A stretch of 64,000 nt of DNA from Chloroflexota bacterium (GCA_022564545.1 JADFLG010000003.1:1-64000), one strand, 5' to 3'. Shown: positions 49,879 to 58,828, counted from the first letter of the stretch. Numbers and translations: made by a program. The notes: generated by a model not told the origin, from the letters alone.

Positions 49879-50604
49879 CTATTTCAGGTCCATGATGGTG
49901 TCGAGCCGGGGGGGTGCAATCCGCTGAATAGTCAGTACTGCACCGCTGCTCGGTTTTACCTGGAGCGTGAACTGGTCGTTTGCATTGAGGAGCGATCCCG
50001 CCGTTAAAATGCCGCTGGCCCCGTTGACGTCGGCGGTTGTATATTTCGCAACGCCATTATTGTCGGTCGCATTGGTCACGGCGTTGTCGCGCCGTAGCAG
50101 CCACACAGTTACCTCAGCCTTCTCTCCCTGTTCAAGCAGGCTGTCAGAGGAGGACTGCCCCAGAATCTTTACAGTCCACGGAACATCCGACAGGTACTGA
50201 TTCCTGTCCTGGAAAGAGATGATCGTTTTGTACTCGGCGCCACTCGAGATATCTGGATCTGATCCCGAGTCGTCAAATGTGTAGGGCGGCGTCAGGTCGA
50301 CCGGCTCACCGGCAATTGCGTTGCTCAGTACGAACGAAATCTTGTAAATGGAATCTTCGGCCGCACTGGTCCCCGCGCGTCCTGTGAACGCAATCACGCT
50401 TCCGTGAGGTTCGAGAGAGCTCTTGGCTTCCTCCAGACCCGCGTAAACCGTTTCCTTGGACCGTTCGGATGCGAACACGCCGGTCGAAAGGACCGTAAAC
50501 GCGAAGATCGAAGCTACAACGACGAACGCGATCAGGATGATCGCGGTTTCCAGTCCGGTGATTCCGCGCTGCTGGTAGTCAATGCCCAGCTTTCTGTTGC
50601 TCAT
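49879..50604 (-). CDS. arlB: Archaellin 1 (array-distal; listed ORF starts 50679; likely start MSNRKLGIDYQQRG)
   Basis: QQRGITGLETAIILIAFVVVASIFAFTVLSTGVFASERSKETVYAGLEEAKSSLEPHGSVIAF...LQVKPSSGAVLTIQRIAPPRLDTIMDLK. Confidence 0.9.
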   Translation of the reverse strand: MSNRKLGIDYQQRGITGLETAIILIAFVVVASIFAFTVLSTGVFASERSKETVYAGLEEAKSSLEPHGSVIAFTGRAGTSAAEDSIYKISFVLSNAIAGEPVDLTPPYTFDDSGSDPDISSGAEYKTIISFQDRNQYLSDVPWTVKILGQSSSDSLLEQGEKAEVTVWLLRRDNAVTNATDNNGVAKYTTADVNGASGILTAGSLLNANDQFTLQVKPSSGAVLTIQRIAPPRLDTIMDLK

Positions 50605-50753
50605 CTCTGGGATGCTCCTCGAAGTGTTGGCAAGTTCAGGTCCTGTCGCGCCCTGTGCGCAGTTAAGGGGTTTGTGCACGAGAGCGCGCTGGACGTGAAC
50701 GTCCGGTTTCCTGCGTTATTGCGAACTTTACTTAGAGAATCTCGGAACCGGCA

Positions 50754-50768
50754 TTGGGAGCACACCAA
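50754..50768. promoter_or_regulatory. Dyad element upstream of archaellin 1
   Basis: TTGGGAGCACACCAA, 150 nt upstream of ATG. Confidence 0.55.
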
Positions 50769-51040
50769 TACTCGCGGCGGGTCTGCCCACATGAACCGCG
50801 GGGTGCGGTGCACGACGTTGACATGGGAACGCACTCAGGTACTGCCACTCAGGTTGACGCGTGGACGGCGCTAACGACATATAAGCAATTGACGGAGAGC
50901 ATCAGGGGATAGGTTTGGTGGACAACGGCCAGCAATTCCCGGCATCAGCATTGCGTTTTTGACCAGTTCCACTCGGTAACGGGGGCAAGTGTTCAGGTCT
51001 CTACTATTCAGCAGCCTGAGCGCAAACAGGGGAAATTTGA

Positions 51041-51769
51041 ATGCAAACGATATCTATTATCATCGCGGACGATCACGAATTGACTCGTGAAAGCCTGGCC
51101 GTTCTTCTGGACCGGGAACCTGGAATCGAAGTGGTTGGCGTCGCTGCCGACGGGCGAAGCGCAATTTCGATGGCCAAGTCTCTGCAACCGACAGTCGCCA
51201 TTCTTGATGTCAACCTTCCGTTGATCAACGGCATCCAGGTCGCTCGCCAAATACGTGTGGACAGCCCGCATACCGGCCTTGTCATGTTGTCTAACCACGA
51301 CCGTGGTGAGTACTTGAAGGAGTTCATGCGCGACGATTCGGCGGGCAAGGCTTTCTTGCTCAAAGCAACACTGCGCAACACCCGTGACATCGTTCGCGCA
51401 ATCGAGGATGTGACTGCGGGTCGAACCGTACTCGACCCTGTAATGGTGTCGAAACTAACTTCCGACGATGGACTCAGGCTTAGCGGCGCGCTGAAGAACC
51501 TCAGCCCGCGAGAACTCCAGGTCCTGGGCCTGATGGCAAGGGCACACTCGAACCGGGCGATCGCCGAGGCGCTGTTCATTCAGCCCCGGACAGTTGAGCA
51601 CCACATCAGCAGCGTGCTGGCAAAACTCGGGTTCAATTCGAACGGCGAGAAACATGGCCGTGTGTTCGCCATCCTCACTTACCTGGAATCTACCGGCCAA
51701 CTGCCGGTGCACGAGTCCGAGCTTGAACATGGAACGGACTTTGTTTCGCCGATTCAGATGACTGCATAG
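51041..51769 (+). CDS. NarL/LuxR-family response regulator divergent from the archaellin array
   Basis: SIIIADDHELTRESLAVLLDREPGIEVVGVAADG; LSPRELQVLGLMARAHSNRAIAEALFIQPRTVEHHISSVLAKLGF. Confidence 0.92.
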   Translation: MQTISIIIADDHELTRESLAVLLDREPGIEVVGVAADGRSAISMAKSLQPTVAILDVNLPLINGIQVARQIRVDSPHTGLVMLSNHDRGEYLKEFMRDDSAGKAFLLKATLRNTRDIVRAIEDVTAGRTVLDPVMVSKLTSDDGLRLSGALKNLSPRELQVLGLMARAHSNRAIAEALFIQPRTVEHHISSVLAKLGFNSNGEKHGRVFAILTYLESTGQLPVHESELEHGTDFVSPIQMTA

Positions 51770-51798
51770 CCGGGACGCCAGCATGCCCGGGCATGCAC

Positions 51799-51830
51799 AA
51801 AGGGCCGATGCGCTGCATCGGCCCTTTTCC
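51799..51830. terminator. Intrinsic terminator downstream of the response regulator
   Basis: AAAGGGCCGATGCGCTGCATCGGCCCTTTTCC. Confidence 0.85.
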
Positions 51831-51972
51831 GTTAAGCGATTGCTGACAGGTGATTTCGCAGACGGCGCTGCACGTTACTGCCGGGTTGGTCACGGCAGCA
51901 AGCCGGATAGAGCGCCTGCGTTGACCACGGATTGACACCATCGGTCCAGGCAGGTACGCATGAAGGTTAACT

Positions 51973-54021
51973 TCACGCGTTGTGCCTGTCGAACCAGTCG
52001 ATCATTCTGCGGAAGTACTCCCTTCTTATCAGCGGGTGCTTCGCCCTGAAAATTCCGTGGCCGGTCCCAGGGAGCCGCACAAACTCGACTTCTTTGCCGT
52101 GACGCTTCAACGCCACGAAGTACTGCTCGGATTGTTCGATCGGAACACGCACGTCCTCTTCTCCATGAAGCAACAATACCGGTGTGTTTACATTGCGGGC
52201 GTAGGTGAGCGGCGAGTGTTTTCTGTAATGTTCCAGCCTGTCAAAGCGCTCCCCACCGAACTGGGTTTCGGTGAAGTTCACCCCGATATCGGAAGTGCCG
52301 TAAAAACTCGGCAAGTTCGTCACCGGTGCTGCTATGACCGCTGCGTTGAACCTGTCGGTGTGCCCCACTGCCCAGCTCGACATGAAGCCTCCATAGCTCG
52401 ATCCGTGGATCACAACCCTGTCCTCGTCGATGTAATCACGTGCGGCAACTTGTTCCATCGCCATCATCACGTCTTCGTAATCTCCGCCGCCCCAGTCGGT
52501 GTGGACTGCTGTCGCAAAGTCGAGTCCGTATGTTGACGACCCGCGGGGGTTAGGCGCCACAACGACGTAGCCAGCGCCGGCCCCCACCTGGTGAATCGGA
52601 TAGAACGCGTCGTAGAACGCGCTGTGTGGCCCGCCGTGGACATCCAGTAGCAGGGGGTACTTTTTGGTTGAATCTCCGGGGTCAAAATCGGGTGGGAACC
52701 AGACCCTTACCTCGATCTCGAACCCGTCTCGTTCGAACGAAAATTTTTCGAGAGTCGCTGGCGGGTGATTCTCGAAAAACCCCGAATTTAAACGGGTGAC
52801 GCCATGGATTTCGCCTGATTTCGTTTCCACCAGGTGTAGTTCACCGAACGAAGTCGGCGATGTTGCCGCTACGACTGCGAACGCCGAATCGGAACTGCTG
52901 ACCATCTCGGTAATCTGCCACCCGTCGGTAATGCGCTGAACATCTCCAGCCGCTTCGGGGTTGGCGATGCACACGTGCGACTGCCCGCGGGAATCGGCCC
53001 CGAACACGATGCCCTTATCGGTCCATGCCATAAACGGACTGCTGGCATTGACCGGTGATCCCGTCCCCATTGCATGAGGCCTTAACGAATCATCGGTAAG
53101 TTTCACCGGTTCTGTTCCACGTTCCAGGATGTAGACGCTGGACTGGGCCGTCAGGCCGTACCCACCAACCTCCGAACGGTCTTTTCCGCCCGTGACGGCA
53201 ATTCGCTTTGAATCGGGAGACCATGCGATCGATTCGACCATAAACAGGTCGCCCGACCACTGCTCAAGCGCCGATCCATCGGCGTTGCGCACGAACAGTT
53301 CGGTTTTCGAAATCAAGTCTCGTTCGTCGTTCCGGTCGGAAATGAATGCAATCCGCTTCCCATCTGGCGACCAGACGGGCGGCCCATCGTCGCCATCCCT
53401 TCCAGTGATTTGCGCTACCTCACCAGAGGCAATATCGAGAACGAACAGGTGATAGAACGAGTCGCCCCGCCAACCGACTCCGTCCTGCCTGTACCGGATA
53501 CGGCGGGCGACGCGTATTTTCGGTTCCGATGGGTCGGCTCTGACTGCCTGAAGCTCGTCGGGACCGAGGACCAGCGAGCGGAACGCGATTCTCCTGCCGT
53601 TTGGCGACCACGCGATCGCATCTACATCTGCCAATCGGTGCGTCAATTGGGCCGCACCTCTGCCCCCGGGAGCAAACCACTGGACGAAAATCTGATTTAC
53701 ACCTTCGTCGTCGAGGTCGATATAAGCAATTTGCCGTCCGTCCGGCGACCAGGCCGGCTTCGCAGCGTTGCCTGACCAGGTGAATTGAATCGGCTCGCCA
53801 GAATCGCCAGAATCGCCCAGCTGCATCACGAACACATCGGTACTTGCCGCCTTCGAATCTGGTGAGTCCGACGGATCCGGGGCCCTCGGGTTGCCCGATG
53901 CGTTTGGTTCCGGGTCAAACTGGTGGACGATAAACGCGACGGTGGAATCGTCGGGGCTGATCGCCGGGTTGGAGGCGGTTTTCAGGTGGTAGTGATAGTC
54001 GGGCTGGATTGTTCTGGTCAC
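51973..54021 (-). CDS. S9 family peptidase (prolyl oligopeptidase/acylaminoacyl-peptidase-like) with WD40-like beta-propeller
   Basis: SPDGKRIAFISDRNDERDLISKTELFV; NPRGSSTYGLDFATAVHTDWGGGDYEDVMMAME; VIHGSSYGGFMSSWAVGHTDRF; LLLHGEEDVRVPIEQSEQYFVALKRHGKEVEFVRLPGTGHGI. Confidence 0.95.
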   Translation of the reverse strand: MTRTIQPDYHYHLKTASNPAISPDDSTVAFIVHQFDPEPNASGNPRAPDPSDSPDSKAASTDVFVMQLGDSGDSGEPIQFTWSGNAAKPAWSPDGRQIAYIDLDDEGVNQIFVQWFAPGGRGAAQLTHRLADVDAIAWSPNGRRIAFRSLVLGPDELQAVRADPSEPKIRVARRIRYRQDGVGWRGDSFYHLFVLDIASGEVAQITGRDGDDGPPVWSPDGKRIAFISDRNDERDLISKTELFVRNADGSALEQWSGDLFMVESIAWSPDSKRIAVTGGKDRSEVGGYGLTAQSSVYILERGTEPVKLTDDSLRPHAMGTGSPVNASSPFMAWTDKGIVFGADSRGQSHVCIANPEAAGDVQRITDGWQITEMVSSSDSAFAVVAATSPTSFGELHLVETKSGEIHGVTRLNSGFFENHPPATLEKFSFERDGFEIEVRVWFPPDFDPGDSTKKYPLLLDVHGGPHSAFYDAFYPIHQVGAGAGYVVVAPNPRGSSTYGLDFATAVHTDWGGGDYEDVMMAMEQVAARDYIDEDRVVIHGSSYGGFMSSWAVGHTDRFNAAVIAAPVTNLPSFYGTSDIGVNFTETQFGGERFDRLEHYRKHSPLTYARNVNTPVLLLHGEEDVRVPIEQSEQYFVALKRHGKEVEFVRLPGTGHGIFRAKHPLIRREYFRRMIDWFDRHNA

Positions 54022-54198
54022 GTGTGAAACTTTCTTTATCTGGATTATTCGGCCTGCTTTTGCTGGCCTGACGACAGGGTGAAGCGATGGTTCTGGATTG
54101 TATTCCAGCCAACTGCCTCTACGGAGAGGAAGTAGAATTTCCGGCGGTTAGGGTGGCCCGCGTTTACGTGGATGATGTGAATCAGTTGGAGCAGCGAG

Positions 54199-55344
54199 AT
54201 GAAGATCGCCGATGTCAGGACCGTGGTTGTCGGAAATCCGTGGAAGAACTGGATTTTCATAGTTATCGAAACCGACGAAGGACTGATTGGCGTTGGCGAA
54301 GCGACCGGTGGATCGGAGACTCAGCCGCGGGTGGCCGCAATCGAAGAGATAAAGCACCTGGTTATCGGCATGGACCCCCGGAACGTCCACGAGATATTCC
54401 ACAAGCTCTACCTGACGGCCTTCATCAGGGTAACTCCGGCCATCGCGGGAATCGAGATGGCGTGCTGGGACATTCTCGGAAAGTCGCTCGGCGTGCCGGT
54501 ACACCGGCTGCTGGGCGGTAAAGTGCGCGACAACGTCCGGGTATACGCCAACGGCTGGTACTCGGGCGACCGCACGCCGGAGGGTTTCGCTGAAAAAGCG
54601 TCGGAGGTCGTTGCGAAGGGCTACACGGCACTCAAGTTCGACCCGTTTGGCGATGCGCACATGCAGTTGTCACGCCGGGATACAAGAGAGGCGAAGGCCC
54701 TGGTTGGCGCGGTTCGGGACGCAGTCGGTGAAGACGTGGACATACTGATCGAGGCGCACGACAGGTTCAGTACGTACGCGGCGATCGAAATTGGCAACTG
54801 GCTGAAGGACTACGAAGTGACGTGGTTCGAGACGCCGGTGCTTTCGACCGATGTCAGTGCACTCGTTGAAGTAGCCCGCCGTGTGCCGGTGCGGGTGATC
54901 GCCGGTGAGCGTATGCATGCGATTCACGAGTTCGGCGAGTTTCTTTCGCACAACGTCACGGACGTGATCAACCCGGAGCCGCTTGGGGTGGGCGGGATCT
55001 GGCGGTCGCTGCAGATAGCCGGTATTGCCGAGGCGCACCATGCCGAAATCGCCCTCCACAACGCCGAGAGCCCGTTCAAGACAATGGTGGCCCTGCACAT
55101 CGACGCGGTAACTCCAAACGTGTTCATTCAGGAGTGTTTTGACGACTTTTTAGAGCCGTGGGTGTCCGATGTGCTTACGGGATTCCTGCGGGTGAAGGAC
55201 GGCCACCTCGAAATGCCGGACGCGCCGGGGATCGGGGTCGAGCTGAACGAAGAGGAAGCGAAGAAACACCCTTACGGCAAGAGCAACTTCCTGCGCATGT
55301 TCACACCCGGCTGGGAGAAGCGCGACACGGCCAGACAGGAGTAG
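54199..55344 (+). CDS. Mandelate racemase/enolase superfamily protein (galactonate dehydratase-like)
   Basis: AGIEMACWDILGKSLGVPVHRLLGGKVRDNVRVYANGWY, GYTALKFDPFG, NPEPLGVGGIWRSLQIAGIAEAHHAEIALHN. Confidence 0.88.
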   Translation: MKIADVRTVVVGNPWKNWIFIVIETDEGLIGVGEATGGSETQPRVAAIEEIKHLVIGMDPRNVHEIFHKLYLTAFIRVTPAIAGIEMACWDILGKSLGVPVHRLLGGKVRDNVRVYANGWYSGDRTPEGFAEKASEVVAKGYTALKFDPFGDAHMQLSRRDTREAKALVGAVRDAVGEDVDILIEAHDRFSTYAAIEIGNWLKDYEVTWFETPVLSTDVSALVEVARRVPVRVIAGERMHAIHEFGEFLSHNVTDVINPEPLGVGGIWRSLQIAGIAEAHHAEIALHNAESPFKTMVALHIDAVTPNVFIQECFDDFLEPWVSDVLTGFLRVKDGHLEMPDAPGIGVELNEEEAKKHPYGKSNFLRMFTPGWEKRDTARQE

Positions 55345-55350
55345 ACGAGT

Positions 55351-55911
55351 TTGCCAGGCCACATCCTGCTAATTACAGGCCCTGCCGGCGCGGGCAAGAC
55401 GACGGTCGCCGATGCCTGGGCGAGGACGAGAGTTGACCGGCGCGCTCATGTGTCGCTCGATTCGTTTCGGTTGCTGGTCAAGTCTGGATATCACGATCCT
55501 CGGCTCGGCTGGAACGACGAAGCGCAGAGGCAGCTTAATATTGCGAGATCAAATGTCGCATCTGTGGCCGCCCGGTTTACCGAGTCCGGAATAAGCTGCG
55601 TGATCGACGATGCGGTATTTCCGAACTGGGAGCCGGTGGGTCTTGACCGGTGGAAACGGGCCCTCGGGCCCATCGACATCGACCTGGTCGCAATCATTCC
55701 CCAATGGAGTGTCATTTGCGATCGGAACACCGCCAGAGACGAGGCCGATCGGATTCCGCAGGAGATGCTTCGGAAGATTTACGACGATATGGCCGGATGG
55801 AGAGACCGACCGGGCGTTCCGGTGATAGACAACTCAAATCTCAGCGTTGCCGAGACCGTTGCTGAGATCGCACGCCTGTTTCCCTCACAGTGTGAACGAC
55901 CCACCCCCTAA
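55351..55911 (+). CDS. P-loop kinase-like protein (AAA_33 / chloramphenicol phosphotransferase-like)
   Basis: HILLITGPAGAGKTTVADAWA Walker A, HVSLDSFRLLVKSGYHDPRLGW. Confidence 0.75.
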   Translation: MPGHILLITGPAGAGKTTVADAWARTRVDRRAHVSLDSFRLLVKSGYHDPRLGWNDEAQRQLNIARSNVASVAARFTESGISCVIDDAVFPNWEPVGLDRWKRALGPIDIDLVAIIPQWSVICDRNTARDEADRIPQEMLRKIYDDMAGWRDRPGVPVIDNSNLSVAETVAEIARLFPSQCERPTP

Positions 55912-55939
55912 ACCCCCTCCCTGGCAGGGAGTCGGAATT
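55906..55939. repeat. Dispersed palindromic element copy B
   Basis: CTAAACCCCCTCCCTGGCAGGGAGTCGGAATTTTG; compare about 34424. Confidence 0.45.
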
Positions 55940-55956
55940 TTGCGGCGCCACAAGCC

Positions 55957-56703
55957 CTAGCGCGTGCGTACGCTGCCCTTGACCATGCTGGCATCGTCGC
56001 TGGCCAGGAAGGCGTACACCTTCGATATTTCGTCGGGCGAGACGAGTGCGCCGATCTTCTCTTCCAGGTTGCCCGCGCTGCCACCTGCCTCGTGCATGAT
56101 TTTTACCTGGGTGATCTTCAACGGTGTCGCGACCTCGCCCGGCAACACATCGTTGACACGGATTCCGTGCTCGGAAAGGCGTGCCTCCATTACGAGCGCC
56201 AGACCGTGGACGCCGCCCTTTGACGAACCGTAGGCGAACGACGAACTGCCCCCGAGCACACCGGCTCCCGATGCCGTGAGGATAATTACGCCTGAACCCT
56301 GCTTCTTCATCACCCCGGACACGTATTTTGAGACTGTGAAAGAGCCGCGCAGGTTGATGTCGATAACGGTGTCCCACATATCTTCCGGGAATTCGTCGAG
56401 ATCGACCGCCGCACCCTGCAGCACTCCGGCCACGTGGATCAGCACGTCAATGCCCCCGAGCCAGGTTTCTGCGGCAGCGACCGCACCTGCCACGGCCGCT
56501 TCGTCTCGCACGTCAACATGCCAGTAGCGGGCATCGCCGCCTGCTTCGTTTGCGTCGCTGATAGTCGCCGCGCCGTCCGCATCGTTGACATCGAAGGCTG
56601 CCACTTTGGCGCCGTTGGCGGACACCCGCAGCGTCGTTGACCGGCCGATACCGGTTGCAGCTCCGGTCACTACTATTCGCTTGCCGGTGAGATCGGCGGG
56701 CAT
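55957..56703 (-). CDS. SDR family oxidoreductase
   Basis: IVVTGAATGIGRSTTLRVSANGAKVAAFDV, HVAGVLQG, YGSSKGGVHGL. Confidence 0.92.
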   Translation of the reverse strand: MPADLTGKRIVVTGAATGIGRSTTLRVSANGAKVAAFDVNDADGAATISDANEAGGDARYWHVDVRDEAAVAGAVAAAETWLGGIDVLIHVAGVLQGAAVDLDEFPEDMWDTVIDINLRGSFTVSKYVSGVMKKQGSGVIILTASGAGVLGGSSSFAYGSSKGGVHGLALVMEARLSEHGIRVNDVLPGEVATPLKITQVKIMHEAGGSAGNLEEKIGALVSPDEISKVYAFLASDDASMVKGSVRTR

Positions 56704-56833
56704 TTGTTAACTCCTGGAATGACCTGATTATGGATGATCTGCCGAATCTGGCGAGGGTCTCAGGCTGGTTTTACATTCAGGCAAGACTCTTTGCGTTGGG
56801 GTGAGCACCGATTTTGCTGGTCAGTGGTGGAGG

Positions 56834-57697
56834 TTAGTCCCATTCAACGCCGACCCGATCGGCAACGCGGCGAATCCCCGCGGCCGCGAGCGGAATCTTA
56901 TCGTCGGGCAGGTGTTCAACAAGCACATGTGCATGCGGGTTCACCTTTTGCAGACCCAGCAGCAGCGCCTCGTTATCGAGCATGCTTTTCGGGTCATCGA
57001 TGATCGATTCCTCGAAGTGTGTAAGAAGCCCTTCGATTACGGTGAAGTCCTTGGCGTGGGCTCCGAGAATCCGGTCGGGAATCAACTCGTAAAACTCGTT
57101 GATCAGCGACGTGGTGTCGTAGGCCGTGTCGAGCGAGTCGATGAAGTTGACCGGGTCCATGTTCAGACCGAGGTTTTTCGATCCGACGGCATCAATCAGG
57201 TCCTTCATCTTTTGCGGTGAAGACACGGGGCACACCGTGCCGCCTTCGACGGCGATCATGATGCCCTCGTTTTCTGCAACCCTGCAGATCTGCTTTGTGC
57301 TGTCGACGAGCCGGTCCCAGACCTCCGGCGAGTGGTTCCGCGGGTGCGGCATCCAGCCGCCCTTCGGGTTGAGGCTGCCGGGACGCAGATATGTGTTTGG
57401 ACTGCCGAGGCGGGCGGTCAGGTTCACCATTCGCTTGACGAACTTGATCTCCTCTTTGCGTTCGGTTTCGTCTTCTGCAATCAGCCTGCCGCCATAGTTG
57501 CCGACGGTTTGCGGCATTTTGAACCCGCGCCCGGCGAACATCGACTTGAGCCTGGCGACGTCCGGGTCCTTCAGCGACAGGGGGTCACTTACGCGAATTT
57601 GGACGGTCTTGAACCCATGTTCGGCAACATTGTCGAGGACGGCCCCATCGATCGATTTCCAGTCACCCGGTACCAGACCCGCAACTCCCAGCAGCAT
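56834..57697 (-). CDS. Sugar phosphate isomerase/epimerase (xylose isomerase-like TIM barrel)
   Basis: GLNMDPVNFIDSLDTAYDTTSLINEFYELIPDRILGAHAKDFT; IMIAVEGGTVCPVSSPQKMKDL. Confidence 0.82.
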   Translation of the reverse strand: MLLGVAGLVPGDWKSIDGAVLDNVAEHGFKTVQIRVSDPLSLKDPDVARLKSMFAGRGFKMPQTVGNYGGRLIAEDETERKEEIKFVKRMVNLTARLGSPNTYLRPGSLNPKGGWMPHPRNHSPEVWDRLVDSTKQICRVAENEGIMIAVEGGTVCPVSSPQKMKDLIDAVGSKNLGLNMDPVNFIDSLDTAYDTTSLINEFYELIPDRILGAHAKDFTVIEGLLTHFEESIIDDPKSMLDNEALLLGLQKVNPHAHVLVEHLPDDKIPLAAAGIRRVADRVGVEWD

Positions 57698-57886
57698 TTA
57701 AGGACCTTTCCACGAATGTCACACCCCTGCGCCAGATGAACCCACGTCGCTGACATAATCCTACGGTCGTTCCGCATTCCGATGCGTAGTTCGAGAGGCT
57801 AACGGTGACCAAGCTTATCTACAACCGGGCAGAGGCGGGACACATTCTGGTCATCATTTGAGCAACCGGAAATAAAAAGGTTACGA

Positions 57887-58741
57887 ATGACGGATTCGAC
57901 CAACTTGCCCAGGTTCAACGCCACACAGGCCGGGGCTGCGTGGAAAACGACTGTTGAAGCGGAACACGAGCAGTCCGATCGGATTCGCGAGGGAGCAGCC
58001 TCCGATGACTTCTGGCGCCCGATTGCACACCGGTTCGCTCCCCCGAAAAAGGGTGAGGCAGCGCCTGACGACACGTTCGAACGACTTGCCGGGCTGGTTT
58101 CTTCGAGTGGCACGGTTCTCGATGTCGGAGCCGGGGGTGGCCGCCTGGCGATTCCGCTGGCTGAAGTTTGTGCCCGGGTCACGGCGGTCGAGCCGTCGGA
58201 GGGCATGCGAGAACAGCTTATCGCCACCGCCGCGGCATGGGATGTGAGCAACATCAATCTGGTGGCTGGTACATGGGAAGACGCCGAGGTCGCACCTCAC
58301 GACCTCGTGATATGCGCACATGTCGTTTACACGGTCAGAGAGATCGAAAATTTCGTAAGAAAGCTGATCGCACATGCTCGGCAAACCGTGGCGTTGGTCG
58401 TCTTTCAAAGACCGGCCATGTCGTCGTATCTGCCGCTCTGGCCGAAGGTTCACGGTGAAGAGCGGATTCCACTGCCGGCTCTCCCTGAGATCGAGCAATT
58501 GTTGCCGCAAATGGGGATCGAGTACCGAAAGATTCCTCTTCAAGAGCGGGTTTCGCAACCGTTCAAAAGCCGCGCACAGGCGGTTGATGAGTGTCTGGCG
58601 CGATTGTTCATTGCGCCAGGTTCAGATAAATCGGCGAAGCTCTCAGAAGTGCTCGACGACTGCCTGCTCGAAGTCGATGGCGGGTACGGGTTCGAGTGGG
58701 CCGAGCCGCGCAGGCCGTGGATTATCGCATGGGACGTTTAG
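57887..58741 (+). CDS. Class I SAM-dependent methyltransferase
   Basis: GTVLDVGAGGGRLAIPLAEVCARVTAVEPSEGMREQL. Confidence 0.88.
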   Translation: MTDSTNLPRFNATQAGAAWKTTVEAEHEQSDRIREGAASDDFWRPIAHRFAPPKKGEAAPDDTFERLAGLVSSSGTVLDVGAGGGRLAIPLAEVCARVTAVEPSEGMREQLIATAAAWDVSNINLVAGTWEDAEVAPHDLVICAHVVYTVREIENFVRKLIAHARQTVALVVFQRPAMSSYLPLWPKVHGEERIPLPALPEIEQLLPQMGIEYRKIPLQERVSQPFKSRAQAVDECLARLFIAPGSDKSAKLSEVLDDCLLEVDGGYGFEWAEPRRPWIIAWDV

Positions 58742-58828
58742 GCCGCGTCCGAACGGGCATTCATTGACGCTCGGATAGTACGATAACGCCGCCACCCTTC
58801 TTTGATTCCTTTGATAACGGTGCCATAT

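Noticed and set aside
45980-50604. Archaellin array as an assembly duplication artefact
   Set aside because: The five copies differ in central protein sequence, terminators and leaders, so they are not simple repeated assembly copies, although long-read confirmation is still advisable.
46500-50800. CRISPR-like periodicity
   Set aside because: The repeat period is ~1 kb and corresponds to protein-coding gene units; no short direct repeats with unique spacers were seen here or elsewhere in the window.
55351-55911. Zeta-toxin (toxin-antitoxin) call for the P-loop kinase
   Set aside because: It has a Walker A kinase-like fold but no adjacent antitoxin-like gene; a generic P-loop kinase is safer.
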